Positions 58,401 through 64,000 of a stretch of DNA of 64,000 nucleotides are shown here, piece after piece. The translations under genes were made by a program, and so were the position numbers. Origin of the DNA: Ectocarpus siliculosus. Lineage: Eukaryota > Sar > Phaeophyceae > Ectocarpales > Ectocarpaceae. The notes below the pieces were generated by a model, which worked only from the letters and a program-made list of their open reading frames with translations, did no database searches and had not been told where the DNA came from. How positions within the stretch are numbered: position 1 is the first letter of the stretch; each line of letters begins with the position of its first letter. The DNA is taken from NCBI GenBank assembly GCA_000310025.1, contig FN649738.1, positions 2,789,781 to 2,853,780 of the forward strand, written 5' to 3'.

Positions 58401-60913
58401 TGGCATCAACGCCGAAACCCAACACTTGAGACACAAACGTTCTTTCAACTTTGTCAACCGCGCGCGCGATGCAGGAAAGACACTCGCGGGCAACACGCTG
58501 ACAAACCTGCGTGTTTCCTTTGCACGAGCGATACCTATCGCGGTGCAAAGCACTCAAATTACGGGGGGAAAGCATCCCAATGGAGAGCCTGTCGCAAAAT
58601 AAACGGTGCACTACCTCGTACCACGGCATAAAGCAAGCACTCATGTACGGGAAAAAGCACCAACGTAGCTTACCTGCTCAAAAAAAAAAAAATGCTATTT
58701 AATAATGTCGGAAGACGGAAAAAGCTGACGCTTACTGCACCCGGAAGATTTGAAAATTAATCACGATTGGAAAACCGAGGTCACTAAGCACGGATTTCGC
58801 GTCCCCCCCTTGTTGGCACTCTTGGGAAAAATGGTGCACAAACTTCGAGCGGAGATGTAGCGTCATACCTAGGGCGGCGTGAACTTCGTCGTAGATGGCC
58901 TCTTGAACCTCCAAGGGCAGCAGCCGCATGCCAGCTGTTGACTTGATCAAGACCTGTTGCCGGATCGATCAGCGTTGGTCATTGTCGTCGTTGTCGATGT
59001 TTGCTGCTTCGGGATTTATCGATCAATCTTCGTGGAGTAATCGATCACCGCATGTGTCGTATTGAAAAGTAAGAACGACCTAGGTCTGCGCCCGTTCCCC
59101 CCGGGTTGGCATCCCCAGAATATGTTGGGCTTGTTGGTATTCCGAAAGGCGATGGCTGGACCACTGTTCTTTGCTTGGGGCAAAAATGACGTGGGCTTCG
59201 TGAGAGTCAACGGGAGCTCTAAAGGTGCACACCAACAGCTTCGAGCAACGTCTATTATACATCAACACTGAACGACAATACAACATCAATACGTTCAACC
59301 ACCACATCCTCAAACAAAGACGACATGGGTTACGCAACCGTAGTCACCCTCGAATCTCGAAAGTGAATAAGCACTCCCACCGGCAGCGGACGCATCAGCC
59401 GCTTTGCGGAAACAACCAATCTTGATTTCGATTCCCGGCCGCGGACACAACAACGCTGGCGTAAATGACGTAGCCTTGCGCTCGATTCGCCCTCGCAAAC
59501 AAACTCTACTTCCAGACGATGGCAAGAGGACAACAGAGACAACCGTCCGTCGGAGTAGTAGTGTACATGCATACCTTCGTCGCTGGGTGCCTTTCCCGCG
59601 GCACGAGCTCGGAGGCCTTGGCGAGCAGCGGCAGCATGTATTCCGCCGCGTCTTTCGGAGATGCCGCGAAGGAGCTGAGGCCGGGCTCTATCTTTCCCCC
59701 GGCGGCGCCCGAAAACTTCAAGGATTGCCCCTTCGAGGGGGCGTGCGTGTGGGGGGGGTGGGGGGAACGTGCTCATGTTTTGCATGCCGTAGCGGTTAGA
59801 CCACACTTCCTCGAGAGGACGGAGTATTGTTGCCGCGGGGCCAAGGGGGGGGGGGGGGCGTACTCTTATGTTTTGCATGCCCTAGCGGTTAGACCATTGA
59901 CCACGCGTCCTCGAGAGGACGGAGCATTGTTCCCACAGGACCGATCACCGATGCAGGGGGGGCGGGGCGTCATCAGTTTAGGCGCACAAGGAGAAACGTT
60001 TTTTGGTGAAGACAGCGCGTAGCGTGTTCGCTTGCGTGCTTTAGTAGCGATAAAACTCCAAAACGGTATGATGGGGTGGCCCTGTTGCTGTTCATGTTTC
60101 GCGTGTGTGTCCAATCTTGCGGCCGTGAATACCACGGCAAATGACCACGGAACCTAATTGTTGTTGTTGGTTTCCCATAAACAAAAAAAAAAAAACACGT
60201 TCGGCACACGAACACCAGAGGCGTGTCGTGGACAAGACGGCGCTCACACCGCTCTTCTCCCTCCAGCACCTGACAACAACCCCCGTCCCTCAAACCACAA
60301 AGAACATACACGCCACGAATATATATTAAAAAAAAGCATGGCAACACAACGACGACAACGACGACAACAACGACAACAACAACTACCCTCGACCACGACA
60401 CAACTGAGACTATGGAGCCACTATCACACAACAGCAATAAAAACAGCCACCGCTGCATATCGACACCCAATCAACACCAGTCCAGCGGCGCCACGCACAG
60501 CCACCGCCGCTATGCTGCCACCATCTGTCGACCCCCCGGTGCTGCAACTCTCATACCTCTCCGTCCAACCAGTACACGTTCAGGCGGCATCCGCTGCTGC
60601 CCGCGTCAACCATCACCACCGTATCGAAGAGCTTCGCCGCTGCTGCTTCTACTGCTGCCGCCGCCGCCGCTGCTGCTGCTACTGCTGCTCCTGCTGGCCC
60701 GCCGTCACCGCCGTTCTTTCCTATGCCCGCTATCCGCCCCCCGCCGCCATTGCTCGCGAAAACCGCCACCTCCGGAGACGCCAAGAAAAACAACCCCACC
60801 GCCGCCGCCGCTCCGATCACCGCTACGGCTGCTGCTGCTGCTGCTGCTGCAACGTCGTTTGGGCTCCTCTTGCTGACTCGATTGCCGCGCCGACGGCCTG
60901 ATCTGGATGTCTG
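52441..60913 (-). CDS. GDA1/CD39 family nucleoside phosphatase (apyrase/NTPDase), multi-exon
   Basis: Minus-strand exons, 5' to 3': 60557-60913 (5' limit tentative), 59575-59730, 58869-58953, 57975-58145, 57055-57416, 56401-56514, [one or more exons not found], 54943-about 55180, 53968-54129 and 52441-52875. The enzyme hydrolyses nucleoside di- or triphosphates. Apyrase conserved regions appear in order: VVMVDAGSSGCR (ACR1), EPGLSSFA, STAGMRLL (ACR2), GTLDGDMEAFYAVLSANF at the ACR3 position, LDMGGAST (ACR4, split by an intron) and FWGASHLGYGVAE. After these come VVNPC, GGVSMPALNGDF, LLRDGYGF and the terminal EWTLGYALAEL. An Ala-rich hydrophobic stretch ending VGLFFLASPEVAVFAS precedes ACR1 and is a likely N-terminal signal anchor (Golgi or secretory lumen). 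The start codon lies in an unfound upstream exon. The last exon encodes a Gly/Cys/Ser-rich tail with no membrane helix. Confidence 0.92.
54125..54330 (-). repeat. Intronic array that repeats the splice-acceptor sequence
   Basis: The exon at 53968-54129 is preceded on the minus strand by TTGCGCAACAG. The same GTTGCGCAA(C) block recurs at about 54198-54208, 54248-54258 and 54311-54321, with TTGTTCCTGTTGCGCAA as the + strand consensus. The intron therefore carries several copies of its own acceptor region. Confidence 0.65.
54560..54995 (-). repeat. Intronic duplication copying the end of an apyrase exon
   Basis: The + strand block CACCTTCCGG...GGGC(C)CCCACTCCATTCTGCAGAA at about 54740-54780 is a diverged copy of 54940-54985. 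The latter contains the 3' end of the exon ending at 54943 and its donor. AAGCGTAAC(T/C)G(T/C)CGCGTG(C/G)GTGC also recurs at 54568 and 54820. A segment spanning exon end plus donor has thus been duplicated into the following intron. Confidence 0.65.
55775..55869 (+). repeat. Poly-C-tailed repeat (copy c)
   Basis: GTGCTCCGTCCCGGCTTTG, GGTCAATGGTGTAACGACTA and GCTATGAGTACC, followed by a long C-tract. It is closest to copy d at 57871. It lies in the unresolved intron region of the apyrase gene, antisense to it. Confidence 0.75.
57871..57960 (+). repeat. Poly-C-tailed repeat (copy d)
   Basis: GCGTGCTCCGACCCGGCTTTG, CATCAATGGTCTCACAACTA and GCTGTGAGTACACCCC. It lies inside the 558-bp apyrase intron 57417-57974, antisense to the gene, and ends just 15 bases from exon 57975. 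Confidence 0.75.
59747..59833 (-). repeat. Poly-C-tailed repeat (copy e)
   Basis: On the minus strand: CCTCTCGAGGAAG..., GGTCTAACCGCTACGGCATG and CAAAACATGAG, then a C-rich tract. It abuts the acceptor of apyrase exon 59575-59730 and so supplies part of the polypyrimidine tract. Confidence 0.75.
59848..59955 (-). repeat. Poly-C-tailed repeat (copy f)
   Basis: On the minus strand: TCCGTCCTCTCGAGGACGCG, TGGTCAATGGTCTAACCGCT, then AAAACATAAGAGTACGCC and a C-tract. It is nearly identical to copy b. It sits in tandem with copy e in the same apyrase intron. Confidence 0.8.
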
Positions 60914-63420
60914 CTGCCACGTTCGTTCAGGGTCGACGTGGGTGTAGGCGACACGGGGAGAGGGACGGTGTCGGCGGGGAACTCATCGGTCGTGGCAGTG
61001 CGGCAGAGCGGTCAAACGGCGTGCAGATAGATAGCGTTTGCGTAGATGTAATGTAGTTACGGCGTTCGTCGTCGACAGCAATGATTCATGTACAGTGCCG
61101 GCCTGCTCGCAAGAAACACCTTCGCAAGAAATCGAGGCTCAGAATTGTGAAAAGTTAAGGAAAAGTGCCCCGAGACATTGAGCTCATTTGGACGGAGAGT
61201 GATAAGAAATGGAATAATAAGAAATAGCACAGTTTCGACTTCCTAGACACAAGAAACAGAGGGTTCAAGGTTGGCCGCGGGAAATAAGGAAAGGCCTCCG
61301 CGCGCATACAACGGGCGGGATACACCGGGCCGGGGACCTATTAGACTATATCGCTGCAAGTACGGTGGGTCTCCTTGAGATTGCGTCGACGGACCCCCCT
61401 GGATGCGCGCCGCTTTGCACCAAAACTTGTGTTCTTCACGCGCAAGGAAGGCAATGCCGCGTTCAGACGCATCCACCGGCAACCTCGAGAGGTTGTCGAG
61501 CTTTGTTGATGCCGGCTACAAAAATAGAGAGCACCCACAAAGATCCCATCAAGAAGCACGCGAGGGCTATCAATCAAGCCCATAGACGACACGTTCTGGT
61601 CGCATGTGGAGATGAGGAGTGCAAAGCTTCGTGGCCGTGGAAAAGGAAATGGCGTTTATAAGAAATTGTTCAATTTGTATGGTGAAAAAAATAAGATACT
61701 GTGAAAATAAGAAATTGTGCAATTCTCATCGGGAAAAAATAAGACATTGTGGGACATGAGAAATTCAGCTCAGATGAGGCTGCGGCAACAAGATTCAAGC
61801 CTCAGCTGAAATACGCATAGGTGTTCCTTACGAGCGGGTCGGCATTTTTAATACTTCAGGAGAGTCGACCATTCTGCAGCAGGTATGTCAGACAGCATTC
61901 GTTCCCATAGTCTTACGCAGTTTTTTCGAAGTAATTTATGCAAATATACTGGATACTAGTCGAAATGTTGCTTGTATTACAGCTGCCGTGCAACGAACTT
62001 GATGTGGTCTGTACTCGGACATATTGATTTTTCATAATTTTGTGTGTATGTGATCGCACATGCTACATGTTGAAGCACGTGAGCAGTGCGGCAAGGTGGT
62101 GGGTTTGGCTATGCGCCAGCAATGCGTTGTTAGATGAGATGGAGGGAAATAAGAAGAACCTGTTGCATTCTTGCGGTTGGGACCAAGCCGCAGCATGACG
62201 TGTTGTTTGACGTCATACACGAAAGAGCGTTTCAGCTCTTGCTTAGTCTTTGACAAGACGGGTTGACTGCTGCTGTTGCACACTCTGCAAATCTTGATGT
62301 GGAGCTCTGAGTTATTTCTCAGACCTCTCGCCATCTATATGGATGGCTCAACGTGCTCGAACTCACCCTTTGCGCAGCCATGCCCTTGCGTTGATGCGAG
62401 GTGCGGGGAAAGATGACGTGTGTTGAGCTGTCCAACCGTTCGAGATTCGAGATATGCTCCGCGCCCGAGGCGCTTGCGATCGTGCCGAACGCTGGGCCCA
62501 AGACCAAGCCTTGCTTGCCGGAAGGTACGGTGAGAGGAGCACGGCAAGGAGACAGACACGGCCTGCGCAACGCTCACTGCGCAGCGCTTGCTTATATGTA
62601 CAGCTCCAAAGCAGAGCCAGCGGCCGGCAGCAAGGGGGACCACAGCTAAGAACGAGGCGATCACGGGTACCCTACCGTGGATCTTCCACGAATTGGTCAC
62701 CCCCCCCCCCGGTCTCTCTCACTCTCGCGCTCGCGAGCGTACGCGCGTGCAAGAGCTGGCGAGCGCCAGGAGGTTGTTTCCCCAGGTAGAGTGACGGGAA
62801 GCTTTTGTTTTTATGCGCTTTTGTTTGCTGCCACTATGTACGGTTGGATGCGCATAAAAATCCTGCGGCTCTACAGTAAACAAAATTTAAAGTGAAACGT
62901 GCATGTCAGGTCGACTGCACGCTGGTGCGTTGTTTGCTTTTCCTCCGACATTGACGCCGTGGAGGGAGGGGGCGGCCATGATCGGGGAGCATGGTTGCGG
63001 GGATTAGAGGAGGGAGACATTACGGGCTCCGACCGGAATGTAATTGATCTGTACCCCATCAATCAATGTAGGCCGAACGCAGCAACTACCGCGAACACTC
63101 ACGATCTTTCGTCGGATATGTACGTCGAAGGCGTGCGGTCGTCCCGAGAAGCGGAATAGAAGAAATGATGCGAGCATGCGGTGCAAACTGCACATGTGGT
63201 GCAGAATATAGCACAACTGGAACTCGCCTGGTGGGCTGCATCCTAGAGCTGCTATGTATGGCGGTGGGCTGTATCCTAGAGCTGCTATGTATGGCGGTCA
63301 CCTTTACTTCGGTATTGTTTGTGGACGCCAACGTATGCATGCGAACTTATCATGAACGCATGATGATGACGAGTTCGGCACGATCTTATCTGTACGTTTG
63401 ACCGCAAAGTATAGGATAGC
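60914..63420. other. Spacer, probable upstream region of the apyrase gene
   Basis: The missing first apyrase exon should lie here but could not be fixed. Between 61.19 and 61.76 kb the motif AATAAGA(A/T)A(T/C)TG recurs several times in a degenerate array. A + segment at about 61365-61661 has protein-like composition (KKHARAINQAHRRHVLVACG) and may be a decayed coding or transposon relic. A further + frame at 62401-62649 has no recognised motif. A 31-base unit built on TGGGCTG(C/T)ATCCTAGAGCTG is duplicated at 63230-63299. Confidence 0.35.
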
Positions 63421-63540
63421 ATGCCAGCGTACGCGGCGCAGCGACGAGGGTCACGGAGCCGGGACGGGCATGACCGACGTCCCTCGCCTCAAGAAGATGA
63501 TGGTCTGGTTGCCGCGCCGCCCGCGGAGCTCACGATTCAG
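63421..63540 (+). CDS. Possible first exon of a gene running off the window
   Basis: ATG at 63421 opens a 40-codon frame (MPAYAAQRRGSRSRDG... to AELTIQ) that ends at a GTAAAA donor. An alternative frame through the same DNA gives GMTDVPRLKKMMVWLP. No downstream exon is recognisable in the remaining 460 bases. The product is unknown and the call is weak. Confidence 0.2.
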
Positions 63541-64000
63541 GTAAAATGGGTTGGTCTGCGTGCCGGTAAACTATTGTTGTTGTACTCTACTGCAAGAGAT
63601 AGCTGCATAGACTACACGTGCACTTAGGAAACCTCGAGTAAGTATCCCATAGACTGCACCGTTTGCTGCGGGCAAGCAACGCGACGGTGACCAAACCACA
63701 TGTTACAAGTTCGATGGCAGTTTTCTGCCATCTAATCTCCGATTCTTGCTACTGTACAATTTCGGCTGAATCTTGATGGTACGCCTTCTCCCTGTATCTC
63801 CGTTATTCCACATACCCCCCGGACATTTTTAGGGAACCTATAGACGTTGCTCAACTCCCATTCGAGATGGTTCTTTTTCACAGGGGATGTGCCGACGTCC
63901 TTGATTGTAGAAGGGAGTCTACGCCAGTCTATCCCCTCGACCTGAATGTGTTCAATCGTCCGCTTTGCAAAATCAAATATCGTCGATTATAGCAACAGCT

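Overview
The window reads as nuclear DNA of an intron-rich, GC-moderate eukaryote, most likely a stramenopile of the brown-algal kind (Ectocarpus-like). This is inferred from many short phase-conserved exons, introns of 0.4-2 kb with GTGCGT/GTGAGT/GTAAGC donors and T-rich acceptors, abundant CAG/GTT microsatellites, alanine/glutamine/serine homopolymers in proteins, and a candidate bipartite plastid-type leader on one gene. Nothing looks bacterial, viral or organellar. A run of exactly 100 N at 14729-14828 is an assembly gap.

Layout: 1-11.2 kb holds no gene I can support, but is rich in repeats: a 53-bp foldback insertion, a ~220-bp tandem array, 64-bp palindromes with tRNA-like pieces, and a large inverted repeat. 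Six protein genes follow. (1) 11.4-14.7 kb, +, a two-exon gene of unknown function with PPxY motifs. (2) 18.6-27.1 kb, +, a 12-exon amino acid/auxin permease family (AAAP) transporter. (3) 28.9-32.6 kb, -, a five-exon coiled-coil protein with a long Gly/Ser-rich C-terminus. (4) 35.0-44.3 kb, +, a 12-exon proline iminopeptidase-type alpha/beta hydrolase. (5) 46.7-47.9 kb, +, an intronless mucin-like single-pass membrane protein. (6) 52.4-60.9 kb, -, a GDA1/CD39 nucleoside phosphatase (apyrase) with at least ten exons, of which nine were placed.

The exon models of genes 2, 3, 4 and most of 6 were built by hand. Reading-frame phase closes at every junction given, which is strong internal support. 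The genes do not form an operon-like unit; each has a separate job (amino acid transport, peptide trimming, NDP/NTP hydrolysis, cell surface).

The most unusual material is in the introns and spacers: a LINE 3' remnant whose terminal sequence recurs in at least five short intronic repeats, each ending in a poly-C tract; a GC-AG intron in the hydrolase; intronic duplications that copy splice sites in the apyrase gene; and a hairpin-bearing repeat family at 13.1, 18.2 and 20.0 kb. I did not find a clearly new gene system. The best biological leads are the possible plastid targeting of the transporter and the poly-C-tailed repeat family.
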